Assembly: GCF_030411955.1 (NCBI RefSeq) | Contig: NZ_JASNRA010000004.1 | Coordinates: 166,096-230,095, forward strand | Direction of reading: 5' to 3' | Length of the DNA: 64,000 bases | Source: Massilia sp. YIM B02443 | GTDB taxonomy: Bacteria > Pseudomonadota > Gammaproteobacteria > Burkholderiales > Burkholderiaceae_D | Part shown: positions 1 to 7,786 of the stretch, piece after piece | How the letters are laid out: each line of letters opens with the position of its first letter | Numbering within the stretch: the stretch's first letter is position 1 | Translations under genes and position numbers: made by a program | The notes under the pieces: generated by a model | Databases searched by the model: none | The model's input: only the letters and a program-made list of their open reading frames with translations | What the model was told of the DNA's origin: nothing

Positions 1-838
1 CGATCAGCACCACCACGTCCGCTTCGGCCAGCACGTAGGAGCGCGCCGCCGAGGCGGATTGAGGATGGGTATCAGGCAGCAGACCCTTGGCCATCGACAT
101 CGGCAGGTAGGGAATGCCGGTGCGCTCGACCAGGGCGCGGATGTCTTCGTCGGCCTGGGCATAGGCGGCGCCCTTGCCGAGCAGGATCAGCGGCTTTTTG
201 GCGCCCTTGAGGAGTTCCAGCGCGCGCTGCACCGAATCCGGGGCCGGCAGCTGGCGCGGCACCGGGTCGACCACCTTGACCAGCGAGCGCTTGCCGTGGC
301 CGGCCTCGATCGTCTGCGACAGCAGCTGGGCCGGCAGGTCGAGATAGACGCCGCCCGGGCGGCCCGAGACGGCGGCACGGATCGCGCGCGCGACACCGAT
401 GCCGATGTCCTCGGCCTTGTTGATGCGGTAGGAAGCCTTGGCGTAGGGCTTGGCCGCGTTGAGCTGGTCCATCTCTTCGTAGTCGCCCTGCTGCAGGTCG
501 ACGATCTCGCGCTCGCTCGAGCCGGAAATGAGGATCATCGGGAAGCAGTTGGTGGTGGCGTTGGCCAGCGCCGTCAGGCCGTTGAGGAAGCCCGGCGCCG
601 ACACCGTCAGGCAGATGCCCGGCTTTTGCGTCATGTATCCGGCAATTGCCGCGGCATTGCCCGCATTCTGTTCATGACGAAAGCCGATGAAACGCATGCC
701 TTCGGCCTGTGCCAGGCGCGCCAGGTCGGTAATCGGGATGCCGACCAGGCCGAAGATCGTATCGATGTCGTTGTGTTTCAACGCATCGATTACCAGGTGG
801 AAGCCGTCGGTCACGTCCACCGAAACTTGGTTTGTCAT
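1..838 (-). CDS. oxc: Oxalyl-CoA decarboxylase, N-terminal part (cut by window edge)
   Basis: Thiamine-diphosphate enzyme that decarboxylates oxalyl-CoA to formyl-CoA and CO2, the second step of oxalate catabolism in the cytoplasm. Reading inward from the ATG at 838 the frame stays open to the window edge, about 279 codons; family members have about 570, so roughly half is present. The protein starts [12 protein letters not shown] and carries the N-terminal ThDP-binding fold with the conserved glutamate in FRHEQNAG, then [12 protein letters not shown] good ribosome site (GGAGA, 6-7 nt upstream) supports the start. The assignment over other ThDP decarboxylases rests on sequence character plus linkage to frc and oxlT in this window. 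It is divergent from a Crp/Fnr-type regulator with a shared operator. Confidence 0.9.
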   Translation of the reverse strand, partial: MTNQVSVDVTDGFHLVIDALKHNDIDTIFGLVGIPITDLARLAQAEGMRFIGFRHEQNAGNAAAIAGYMTQKPGICLTVSAPGFLNGLTALANATTNCFPMILISGSSEREIVDLQQGDYEEMDQLNAAKPYAKASYRINKAEDIGIGVARAIRAAVSGRPGGVYLDLPAQLLSQTIEAGHGKRSLVKVVDPVPRQLPAPDSVQRALELLKGAKKPLILLGKGAAYAQADEDIRALVERTGIPYLPMSMAKGLLPDTHPQSASAARSYVLAEADVVVLI

Positions 839-894
839 TGATGTCTCCAGTGATTTTCGATCCGGGCAACTACGCCATGTGCCACCCTCGAATC

Positions 895-937
895 ATCATA
901 TCCAGCCAGCCTGATTTGTCTCATTGACCATGGTCAA
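895..937. promoter_or_regulatory. Divergent oxc / crp-type regulator promoter with FNR-like palindrome
   Basis: A perfect 14-bp palindrome TTGACCATGGTCAA (924-937) fits the FNR-type half-site arrangement TTGA-N6-TCAA. On the minus strand a -10 hexamer TATGAT (900-895) lies 30.5 bp from the palindrome centre. That places the site at about -42 from the inferred oxc start, the class II activator position. On the plus strand the same bases TTGACC (924-929) form a -35 with a 17-bp spacer to CATGAT (947-952). Binding would therefore cover the regulator's own promoter while activating oxc. The transcription starts are inferred. Confidence 0.65.
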
Positions 938-968
938 TTTTGGCCGCATGATGAGAGAATCTCGCTAA

Positions 969-1589
969 ATGGCTGCGTTCATGACGACGATTGCAAATCA
1001 CTCGGAACGGAACATCATCCGTCTTCAGCTGAAGCAAAATGTGGTTCTCAAGGAATTACGCGACAGCGAGATGGCCGCGCTCGAGCCTTATCTGACGATC
1101 GAGAACCATCAAAAAGGTGATTTGCTTGTGAACCAGGGCGTTCACGAAATGTCACAGTATTTCATTCTCGACGGGATACTTAAACGCCAGGTCACCAACC
1201 AGGAAGCGAAGGAAATGATCCTGCGCTTTTCGGCCGAGCGCGATATCGAGACCAGCTACGCCGCCTGGTGCCTCAAGACGCCGACACCGTACAGCATCGC
1301 CTGCGTCACCAAGGCGCGGGTGGCGCGCATGCCGCTGCCGCAGTGGGTCGATTACCTGCGCAGTCATAGCACCGTGAAGCAGGCGTTCGAATTCGAGGTG
1401 ATGAATCTGATGAGCAGCATCATGGCGCATACGATTACGCTGCATTTGCTGGATGCGCCGGGGCGCGTGCATCGCTTCATGCGCAAGTATCCGGATTTGT
1501 TCGAGCGGCTGCCGAAGAAGGAACTGGCGTCGTATTTGAATTTGTCGCCGGAGACCTTGAGCCGGTTGAAGAATCGCGGGAAGATCTGA
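969..1589 (+). CDS. Crp/Fnr-family transcriptional regulator, probable oxalate regulator
   Basis: 206-residue protein with a cyclic-nucleotide-binding-like beta-roll in the N-terminal two thirds, a dimer helix, and a C-terminal helix-turn-helix. The recognition helix reads SPETLSRLK; E195, S198 and R199 reproduce the E-xx-S-R contact motif FNR uses to read TTGA, which matches the adjacent palindrome. No N-terminal cysteine cluster is present, so it is not an oxygen-sensing FNR, and the phosphate-binding motif of cAMP-CRP is not recognisable, so its signal is unknown. The chain ends just after the recognition helix and lacks the usual beta-wing. The start is uncertain: ATG at 981 is an alternative, and neither has a strong ribosome site. 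Divergence from oxc suggests it controls oxalate genes. Confidence 0.85.
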   Translation: MAAFMTTIANHSERNIIRLQLKQNVVLKELRDSEMAALEPYLTIENHQKGDLLVNQGVHEMSQYFILDGILKRQVTNQEAKEMILRFSAERDIETSYAAWCLKTPTPYSIACVTKARVARMPLPQWVDYLRSHSTVKQAFEFEVMNLMSSIMAHTITLHLLDAPGRVHRFMRKYPDLFERLPKKELASYLNLSPETLSRLKNRGKI

Positions 1590-1627
1590 AGAATCAGCGA
1601 AGTTTCTTTCTTCGTTAGCATCAGCAC

Positions 1628-1713
1628 GTCGCCCCCGCGAAGGCGGGGGTCCAATTTCTGCTTGCGTTATCGCGACGCTTGCAAACTTGGGCCCCCGCCT
1701 TCGCGGGGGCGAC
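1628..1713. repeat. Palindromic intergenic repeat (CCCGCCTTCGCGGG family)
   Basis: Two hairpin-forming units in inverted orientation. The left arm begins GTCGCCCCCGCGAAGG at 1628 and the right arm ends with its complement at 1713. The arms share about 26 bp before diverging. A related element sits at 46085-46190. It lies between the 3' ends of the convergent crp-type gene and the PanE-like gene. Confidence 0.75.
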
Positions 1714-1792
1714 GGTTTTTCAGCCACAAAAGAATGGGGGGGGCGGATGGTGAACCCGTCCATCCGACACCCGGAACGTTCTCGACAACCGA

Positions 1793-2809
1793 TCAAGCCG
1801 TGGCCAGCTTCTGCAACCGCACCCCGCCCCGTTCCTCGGTCATGGTCTGCTCCAGCAATTTCACCATCGCATAGGCCGAATCGATATGCGGCGTGGGTGT
1901 CCCGGTCATGCGCGCCAGTTCGATCACCGAGCCGACCAGGGCGTCGATTTCCGGCCCCCGGCCCGCTTCCACGTCCTGCAGCATCGAGGTCTTGTGCTTG
2001 CCGATCTTCTCGGCGCCCTCGATACGGCGGTCGAGCGTGACGCGGAACGAGATGCCCAGCTTGGTGGCGACCTCTTCCGCCTCGCGCATCATCTCCGCGG
2101 CCAGCTCGCGCGTGAGCGGGTACTGGCAGATATCGACCAGGGTCGAGTGCGCCAGGGCGCTGATCGGGTTGAAGCTGACATTGCCCCATAGCTTGAGCCA
2201 GATCTCGGCGCGGATATTGTCCAGCACCGGCGACTTGAAGCCGGCATGCTGGAAGCAGGCCGAGACCGCGTTGACGCGCTCGCTCGTGGTCCCGTCCAGC
2301 TCGCCCAGCGGAAAGCGCGCGCCCTCGATGTGCCGGATCACGCCCGGCGCCACCAGTTCGGCCGCCGGATAGACCACGCAGCCGAGCACCCGCTCGGGCG
2401 GAATCCGGCGCGCCAGTTCGCCACCGGCGTCGACGCTGTGCACGGTGCGTCCGTCGAACTCGCCGCCATGGCGGTGGAAGTACCAGAACGGGATGCCGTT
2501 CTGCATCGTCACCACCACGGTCCGCGGACCGAACAGCTTGCCGATGCGGGCCGACACACCGTCGACCTGGTGCGCCTTCAGCGCCAGGATCACCAGGTCC
2601 TGCTCGCCGGCTTCATCGTAGTCGTCGGTGGCGCGCACTTGCGACGCGACCTTTTCTTCGCCGTCCGTTTCGATCAGCTTGATGCCGTTGGCGCGAATCG
2701 CCTCCAGGTTGGCTCCTCGAACAATGAACGTCACCTCCTCCCCTGCCAGCGCCAGCCTGGCGCCGACCAGGCCGCCGATTGCCCCTGCTCCAATCACTGC
2801 GATTTTCAT
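1793..2809 (-). CDS. Ketopantoate reductase (PanE/ApbA) family protein, candidate oxalyl-CoA reductase
   Basis: 338 residues, NAD(P)-dependent. The N-terminal Rossmann motif GAGAIGG is at 7-13, a QNG motif at 103-105, and the catalytic-lysine region WLKLWGN at 204-210 (K206), all as in the PanE family. It is the second gene of a pair, 31 nt after the FAH-fold gene, with ribosome site GGGAG. The generic family reaction is ketopantoate to pantoate. Because the gene sits in an oxalate/glyoxylate locus, and Methylobacterium extorquens PanE2 of this family reduces oxalyl-CoA to glyoxylate, I infer a similar role here. That would feed the gcl operon. Pantothenate synthesis remains the alternative. 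Confidence 0.85.
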   Translation of the reverse strand: MKIAVIGAGAIGGLVGARLALAGEEVTFIVRGANLEAIRANGIKLIETDGEEKVASQVRATDDYDEAGEQDLVILALKAHQVDGVSARIGKLFGPRTVVVTMQNGIPFWYFHRHGGEFDGRTVHSVDAGGELARRIPPERVLGCVVYPAAELVAPGVIRHIEGARFPLGELDGTTSERVNAVSACFQHAGFKSPVLDNIRAEIWLKLWGNVSFNPISALAHSTLVDICQYPLTRELAAEMMREAEEVATKLGISFRVTLDRRIEGAEKIGKHKTSMLQDVEAGRGPEIDALVGSVIELARMTGTPTPHIDSAYAMVKLLEQTMTEERGGVRLQKLATA

Positions 2810-2840
2810 GACCGCTCCCTAGGTTTTACGCGAAAACTGT

Positions 2841-3608
2841 CTACTCGAACCGATTGACGAGTCTCCCGATGCCGTCGATCTCGACCTCGACCGTGCTACC
2901 CGGCCGCATCGAGCCGACGCCGACCGAGGTGCCGCACAGCAGGATGTCGCCCGCCTCCAATGTCATGTCCTGGGAAATCTTGCTGACCAGTTCCGCCACC
3001 GAAAACACCATGTCGTTGACCGGATAGTCCTGGCGTACTTCACCGTTCAGGATGGTGCGCACGACCAGCATCGCCGGATTCAGGCCGGTGGCGATCACCG
3101 GGCCGAACGGGCAAAAGGTATCGAAGCCCTTGGCGCGCACCCATTGCGGAAAGGTCGGATCGCGCCCGATGATCTCGCCCACGGTGACGTCGTTGGCGCA
3201 GGTATAGCCGAACACGTAATGCTGCGCCTCCTCGACCGCGACGGCGCTGCAGCGGCGCCCGATCACGATCCCCAGCTCGCCCTCGAACGCCACCTTGCCG
3301 TCGCACAGCGGCTTGCGGATGGTGCCGCCCGGGGACAGGTAGGAAGTCGACGGCTTCATCAGGTACAGCGGCTCGGCCGGCGGGGCCAGGCCCAGCTTCT
3401 GGCCAAGCGCGTGAAAGTTGTTCCACATCGCCAGTACCTTGCCCGGCACGACCGGCGTGAGCACCTCGACCTCGGCCAGGTTGATCGCCAGGTCGGTGCG
3501 GCTCGGGCTGTCGAGCATGTCGCCCTTGAAGATCCGGATCTTGTCGCCCTCGAGGGTGCCGAAGCGCACGGTGTCGAGGTGTTGAAAGCGTATCCAGTGT
3601 CGGATCAT
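2841..3608 (-). CDS. Fumarylacetoacetate hydrolase (FAH) family protein
   Basis: 255 residues, about the size of single-domain FAH-fold hydrolases and decarboxylases that act on 2-oxo acids with a divalent metal. Metal ligands are visible: E109 and E111 in FEGELG and D140 in CANDVT. The C-terminal part holds the usual GDILLCGTSVG segment. It is the first gene of a two-gene unit with the PanE-like reductase, so the two probably act in one pathway. The family includes acylpyruvases and oxaloacetate decarboxylases; the substrate cannot be read from sequence. A degenerate copy of the oxalate-type operator lies about 100 bp upstream. Confidence 0.8.
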   Translation of the reverse strand: MIRHWIRFQHLDTVRFGTLEGDKIRIFKGDMLDSPSRTDLAINLAEVEVLTPVVPGKVLAMWNNFHALGQKLGLAPPAEPLYLMKPSTSYLSPGGTIRKPLCDGKVAFEGELGIVIGRRCSAVAVEEAQHYVFGYTCANDVTVGEIIGRDPTFPQWVRAKGFDTFCPFGPVIATGLNPAMLVVRTILNGEVRQDYPVNDMVFSVAELVSKISQDMTLEAGDILLCGTSVGVGSMRPGSTVEVEIDGIGRLVNRFE

Positions 3609-3677
3609 GTGATGTTCTTTCGTACGGCGGGGTCAGGAGGAGTGCCCGGCATGGCGCACGGTTCGGTAGCTGGCCTG

Positions 3678-3719
3678 ATTGTCGAAGAACGCCTCCGGCA
3701 TATCCTTGACCACGGTTAA
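3678..3719 (-). promoter_or_regulatory. Possible third FNR-like box upstream of the FAH/PanE-like operon
   Basis: Read on the minus strand, TTAACCGTGGTCAA (3719-3706) differs at one base from the TTGAC-N4-GTCAA palindrome at oxc. A weak -10, GACAAT (3683-3678), starts 29.5 bp from its centre, again near the class II position. The TGAGA flank shared by the oxc and frc boxes is absent, so this is a weaker candidate. Confidence 0.35.
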
Positions 3720-3750
3720 GAATCGAAAATCTCCGCCCATAGGGTCGCGT

Positions 3751-4071
3751 TTATACGCCAATCTGCCGCTGCTGGATCTCGGACCAGTTGATGAAGGCCC
3801 CGGGGTTGCAGCCGGCGCCGCTCAGCTGGGCATGGCAGCGCTCCTTGGTGGACAGGATCGCCTCGATCAGGAAATCGGCGTCGTGCGCCGACAAGAGATG
3901 CGGCTGATGCTGGGCCAGGTAGTTGCGCAGGCCGGTGCGGTGGTCGTTGCCGGACAGTGCGCTGGCGTAGTGTCCGGCATCCCAGAACCAGCTCAGCCCC
4001 AGCTCGTGAAAGGCCGCGTTGTAGGCGTTGCGCTGGGCGTCGGCGCCGGGGTCGTTGCAGATCGTCGTCAT
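3751..4071 (-). CDS. Conserved-looking hypothetical protein, 106 aa
   Basis: Starts at the ATG at 4071 (MTTICNDPGAD) behind a good ribosome site (GGAG, 7 nt upstream). A longer reading from 4188 lacks such support. The protein is soluble, with no signal peptide or membrane segment, and is rich in His, Trp and Asn (LSWFWDAGHY, a C-terminal INWSEIQQRQ). I do not recognise the family. It is divergent from the LysR gene at 4199 and lies upstream of the FAH/PanE-like pair, separated by about 140 bp that holds a candidate operator. Confidence 0.7.
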   Translation of the reverse strand: MTTICNDPGADAQRNAYNAAFHELGLSWFWDAGHYASALSGNDHRTGLRNYLAQHQPHLLSAHDADFLIEAILSTKERCHAQLSGAGCNPGAFINWSEIQQRQIGV

Positions 4072-4198
4072 GGCAATTCTCCAGATGGGTGGTTGCGGTT
4101 GAGCTGTCTGAAAAGCCAGTCTATTCCAACAAAATGATGAGCAATAGTTAAAGTTTTTAGGGATAATCATCCACGAATGCTTATGCATCGGAGGACGG

Positions 4199-5119
4199 AT
4201 GAAGAACGCGACACTGCGTCAGCTGAAGGTCTTCGAGGCGGTCGCGCGCCGCCTCAGTTTTTCGCGCGCGGCCAAAGAACTGCACCTGACCCAGCCGGCC
4301 GTTTCGACCCAGATCCGCACCCTCGAAGGCCACGTCGGCATGGCCTTGTTCGAGCAACTCGGCAAGAAGATCTACCTGACCCAGGCCGGCGAGGAACTGC
4401 TGCACTACAGCCGCGCCATCATCGGCCAGTTCGACGAGGCCGAAGCCGCCATGGCCCAGCTGAAGGGAATCGCCGGCGGCAAGCTGAACGTGGCGGTGAT
4501 CAGTGCTGGCGACTATTTCTTTCCCCAGCTGATGGTCGCCTTCGCGCGCCAGTATCCGGGCGTGCAGCTCAACCTCACCGTGCACAACCGCGAGGAATTG
4601 CTGGGCGAACTGGCCGCCAACCGCACCGACCTGGCCGTGATGGTGCGCCCGCCTGGCGGGCTGGACACGCAGAACGACGCCTTCGCGCCCCACCCTTACG
4701 TGATCGTGGGCGCGCCGGACCATCCGCTGGCCGGACGTGGGCCGGTCGCGATGGATGAGCTGATCCGCCAGCTCTTCGTGATGCGCGAACCCGGCTCGGA
4801 CACCTGGTTCTCGATGCAAGAAGCGTTCGGCAAGCACCTGGGCGAACTGAACGTGGCGATGGAAATCAAGAGCACCGAAACCATCAAGCAGGCGGTCATC
4901 GCCGGCATTGGCCTGGGCTTCCTGTCGTTTCACACGATCGGGCGCGAGCTGGCGGCGCGCAGCCTGGTAGTGCTGGAGGCCGAGGGATTTCCCCTGATGC
5001 TCAACTGGTATGTCGTGCACCGGCGCGAGAAGCGGCTGCCGCCGGTGGCGCGGGCGTTTCGCCAGTTCTTGCTCGATGAAGGGGCGGAGCGGATCGCCAG
5101 ATTGATTCCTTCGCCCTAG
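4199..5119 (+). CDS. LysR-family transcriptional regulator (CbbR-like)
   Basis: 306 residues. A winged HTH occupies residues 1-65 (LRQLKVFEAVARRLSFSRAA, then TQPAVSTQIRTLE), followed by a linker helix and a periplasmic-binding-protein-like effector domain. The start has GGAGG directly upstream. The order and spacing resemble CbbR/CysB-like LysR members, but the effector is unknown. It is divergent from the 106-aa hypothetical gene, with a 127-bp gap that is the likely operator. It may regulate that gene and perhaps the FAH/PanE-like pair; this is inferred from position only. Confidence 0.9.
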   Translation: MKNATLRQLKVFEAVARRLSFSRAAKELHLTQPAVSTQIRTLEGHVGMALFEQLGKKIYLTQAGEELLHYSRAIIGQFDEAEAAMAQLKGIAGGKLNVAVISAGDYFFPQLMVAFARQYPGVQLNLTVHNREELLGELAANRTDLAVMVRPPGGLDTQNDAFAPHPYVIVGAPDHPLAGRGPVAMDELIRQLFVMREPGSDTWFSMQEAFGKHLGELNVAMEIKSTETIKQAVIAGIGLGFLSFHTIGRELAARSLVVLEAEGFPLMLNWYVVHRREKRLPPVARAFRQFLLDEGAERIARLIPSP

Positions 5120-5307
5120 CCTGATGCACAGTGTCTGGCGCCTCTATCCACCGCAACAGTCTATGATAGAGACCATGCATCAACCGCAGAGTCTTAATTA
5201 ACAATATTCACATACCCGATATCTGGTATCAAAACTCGAAATTGGCGGCTCTGGGCGGACATCCCTATATTTACACCATTGAACATACCAAACTTCAGGA
5301 GCTCAAC

Positions 5308-5466
5308 ATGATCAACGCCCCCGCCAATACCACTTACGCACCCGCACAGTCGCACTCGCTGCTGTCGCTGATCGTCGCCTTCCTCACGCTCAACCTGCGC
5401 GAGAAGCTCGATCCAGAATACACCGGCCAGGATTCGGACCCGGCTTACTACGGTTGCGGCCTGTAA
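5308..5466 (+). CDS. Small protein, 52 aa, unknown function
   Basis: ATG at 5308 preceded by AGGAG at 6-7 nt spacing, and followed 70 bp later by a strong intrinsic terminator, so this looks like a monocistronic transcription unit. The peptide MINAPANTTYAPAQ... has a short hydrophobic stretch (LLSLIVAFLTLNL, about residues 18-30), then a charged KLDPEYTGQD segment and ends YYGCGL. The hydrophobic part is short for a full membrane span. I do not recognise a family. Confidence 0.6.
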   Translation: MINAPANTTYAPAQSHSLLSLIVAFLTLNLREKLDPEYTGQDSDPAYYGCGL

Positions 5467-5537
5467 TCTTCCGCTGCAGCGCCAAGGGGCAGCACCTGCA
5501 ATAGCCCGCCGCGCCAGATCGATAGTCATCACCTGAA

Positions 5538-5570
5538 GCAGTCACGAGTCATCGTGACTGCTTTTTTTTT
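5538..5570 (+). terminator. Intrinsic terminator after the 52-aa gene
   Basis: Perfect 10-bp stem (GCAGTCACGA, 5538-5547, with its complement at 5552-5561), a four-base loop and nine T residues directly after it. Confidence 0.9.
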
Positions 5571-5609
5571 GTTTCAAATTCACCTGCTGTAGCAGCGTTG
5601 GCAATAATA

Positions 5610-5626
5610 TTTCTACCAGATAGAAA
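5610..5626. promoter_or_regulatory. Short palindrome upstream of S41 peptidase gene
   Basis: TTTCTA-CCAGA-TAGAAA, perfect 6-bp arms, 105 bp before the S41 start in an AT-rich patch. It could be an operator. The evidence is the symmetry alone. Confidence 0.25.
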
Positions 5627-5730
5627 TTGTCGTGCTACTCTCAATCCACTTCTTTACTGTTCCGATGAAGTAAACGTTTCTGACCTACCCACCTTGCATA
5701 AACCTTGCGTGCAACAATCAGAGGAAAACG

Positions 5731-6819
5731 ATGAAAAGAAAATGGATTGTCATACCGTCCGTGCTGGTAACGCTGGCCTGCGCCCTGTACACCATCGACG
5801 TCTGGGTGCCCTTTCTCATGGACCTGAAGCCGAAGCCGGAAATCGTCATCGACAAGCCAACACGCAAGGAGGCGATCACGACGCTGGTCGCGAAGCTGAA
5901 CGAGCACTATGTCTTCCCCGACAAAGCCAGGCAGATGGAAACGGTCATGCTTGCGCACCTGAAAAACGGCAGGTACGACGCGCTGACGGATGGCGAGCAA
6001 TTCGCGCGCCAGCTGTCGCTCGACCTGCACGCCGTGACCCGTGATCTGCACATGTCGGTGTGGGCCAGCGCCAAGCCGGTGCCGTACGACCGTGAAATGG
6101 GGCCGCCGCCGGCGACGAAAGCGCAATGGAAACAACGCACGCCCACCGCCAGACGCCTGCTGCTGCAGCTTGGCCTGATGCTGGGCAAAGTCGGCAATGT
6201 GAAGGTCGATCACCTGGACGACAACATCGGCTATCTGAAACTGGATGAATTTCCTCCTTCTTTCATCATGGCCGAACGCTACGCGGCAGCGATGGGCGAG
6301 CTGGCCGACACCGACAGCCTGATCGTCGACTTGCGCGACAACGGCGGCGGCAGCCCGGACACGGTCGCCATGCTGGTCAGTTATTTCGTCGACGGGCGCA
6401 CCCGCCTGAATGACATCTGGGATCGATCGTCGGGCGTCAGCATGCAGCAGTGGACGCTGGATAAACTCGACGGCAAACCTTACGGCGGCAAGAAGCCGGT
6501 CGTGATCCTGGTCGGTCCCGAGACCATGTCCGCCGGCGAGGATTTCGCCTATACGATGCAGGCGCTGAAGCGCGCCACGGTGGTCGGCAAGCCGACCTGG
6601 GGCGGCGCCCACCCGACCCGCCTGTTCCGCCTGGGCGAGCACTTTGCCGCCTCGGTCCCGAGCCGCCGCACGATCAGCCCGATTACCGGTTCCAACTGGG
6701 AAGGCATGGGTGTGATTCCGGATATCCCGGCGGGGCCGAAGAGTGCGATGGATGTCGCCAGGGACGTGCTGCAGCGGCGGCTGCTGGTCCCGGTCCGGCA
6801 GGTCGCCGCGGTGGATTGA
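5731..6819 (+). CDS. S41 family peptidase, membrane-anchored
   Basis: 362 residues. Residues 1-30 form an N-terminal signal or signal-anchor (KRK followed by a hydrophobic run), so the enzyme should be periplasmic. The domain is of the C-terminal-processing-peptidase/IRBP type: LRDNGGG at 201-207 and the nucleophile S267 in TMSAGEDFA. There is no PDZ domain, so it belongs with the short IRBP-like S41 proteins rather than with Prc/CtpA. A ribosome site (GAGGAAAACG) precedes the ATG. Its 3' end nearly meets the convergent HDAC-like gene. The substrate is unknown. Confidence 0.85.
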   Translation: MKRKWIVIPSVLVTLACALYTIDVWVPFLMDLKPKPEIVIDKPTRKEAITTLVAKLNEHYVFPDKARQMETVMLAHLKNGRYDALTDGEQFARQLSLDLHAVTRDLHMSVWASAKPVPYDREMGPPPATKAQWKQRTPTARRLLLQLGLMLGKVGNVKVDHLDDNIGYLKLDEFPPSFIMAERYAAAMGELADTDSLIVDLRDNGGGSPDTVAMLVSYFVDGRTRLNDIWDRSSGVSMQQWTLDKLDGKPYGGKKPVVILVGPETMSAGEDFAYTMQALKRATVVGKPTWGGAHPTRLFRLGEHFAASVPSRRTISPITGSNWEGMGVIPDIPAGPKSAMDVARDVLQRRLLVPVRQVAAVD

Positions 6820-6832
6820 CGGCGGCGCCCGG

Positions 6833-7765
6833 TCAGTGCCGCATCAGCGCCCGCACATGCGCTGCGCAGCCGCCGGCCAGCCCCTCGCCGCTGTAGCCGC
6901 CTTCCAGGATCGACACGATGCGGCCCTGGCACAGGTCGTCGGCGATCGCCATCACCTCGCGCGTGATCCAGGCGAAGTCCTCGTCCTCCAGGTTCATGTG
7001 GGCCAGGGGATCGAGCCGGTGCGCGTCGAACCCGGCCGACACGATGATCAGCTGGGGCATAAAACGCCGCAATGCCGGCAGCAACGTGGCGGCCACGCGC
7101 GCGCGGAACAGCGCGCTGCCGCAGCCGGGCGGCAACGGCAGGTTGACGATATTGCCGCTGGCGCCGGTCTCGCCGGCCGCGCCGGTGCCCGGATACAGCG
7201 GCGACTGGTGGCTGGAACCGAAGAACAGCTCGGGACGGTGGTAGAACGCGGCTTGCGTGCCATTGCCGTGGTGGACGTCGAAGTCGATCACGGCAACCCG
7301 CTGCAGGCCGTGCGTTCGAAGCGCATGGACGGCGGCGATGGCGGCCTGGTTGAAGATGCAGAATCCCATCGCCGCGTCCGGCTCGGCATGATGGCCGCAA
7401 GGCCGGGTGGCGCAGAACACGTTGGCGGCCTCGCCCGCCAGCACCGCATCGACGCCGGCACAGGCGGCGCCGACGCAGCGCATCACCGCCTCCCAGCTGC
7501 CGGGCGACATCAGGGTGTCGCCGCCGTCGAGCGCTACAAGGCCGCTGCTGGGCGCCGCGGCGGCGATCGCGTCGACATACTCGGCGCGGTGCACCAGCAA
7601 CACCTGCTCGCGCATGCCGGCCGGCGCCTGGCGCCAGGCCAGGTCTTCGAATTCCGGCTGGCGCAGCGCCTCCATCACCACCTGCAGGCGCTGCGGCGAC
7701 TCCGGATGGCCGGTGCCGGGAATATGCGCCAGGCAGGCCTCATGATGAAACACCCAGGTAGACAT
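6833..7765 (-). CDS. Histone deacetylase-fold protein, last gene of the gcl operon
   Basis: 310 residues, arginase/HDAC fold. Catalytic features are visible: the general-base pair H125-H126, the zinc/active-site motif DFDVHHGNG (161-169) and SAGFDAH near 242-248. The usual RPPGHHA reads RPCGHHA here, placing cysteine 123 beside the catalytic histidines. Bacterial members deacetylate acetylated amines such as polyamines, or acetoin-related substrates. It begins 21 nt after glxR with ribosome site GGGGGA, so it is probably co-transcribed with gcl-hyi-glxR. Its role in glyoxylate metabolism is unclear. A paralog lies at 29250-30182. Confidence 0.85.
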   Translation of the reverse strand: MSTWVFHHEACLAHIPGTGHPESPQRLQVVMEALRQPEFEDLAWRQAPAGMREQVLLVHRAEYVDAIAAAAPSSGLVALDGGDTLMSPGSWEAVMRCVGAACAGVDAVLAGEAANVFCATRPCGHHAEPDAAMGFCIFNQAAIAAVHALRTHGLQRVAVIDFDVHHGNGTQAAFYHRPELFFGSSHQSPLYPGTGAAGETGASGNIVNLPLPPGCGSALFRARVAATLLPALRRFMPQLIIVSAGFDAHRLDPLAHMNLEDEDFAWITREVMAIADDLCQGRIVSILEGGYSGEGLAGGCAAHVRALMRH

Positions 7766-7786
7766 GACATTCCCCCGTGGCCGGCG

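Noticed and set aside
1152-2189. 345-codon minus-strand frame over crp and panE
   Set aside because: Crosses two genes and a repeat element in the wrong frame.
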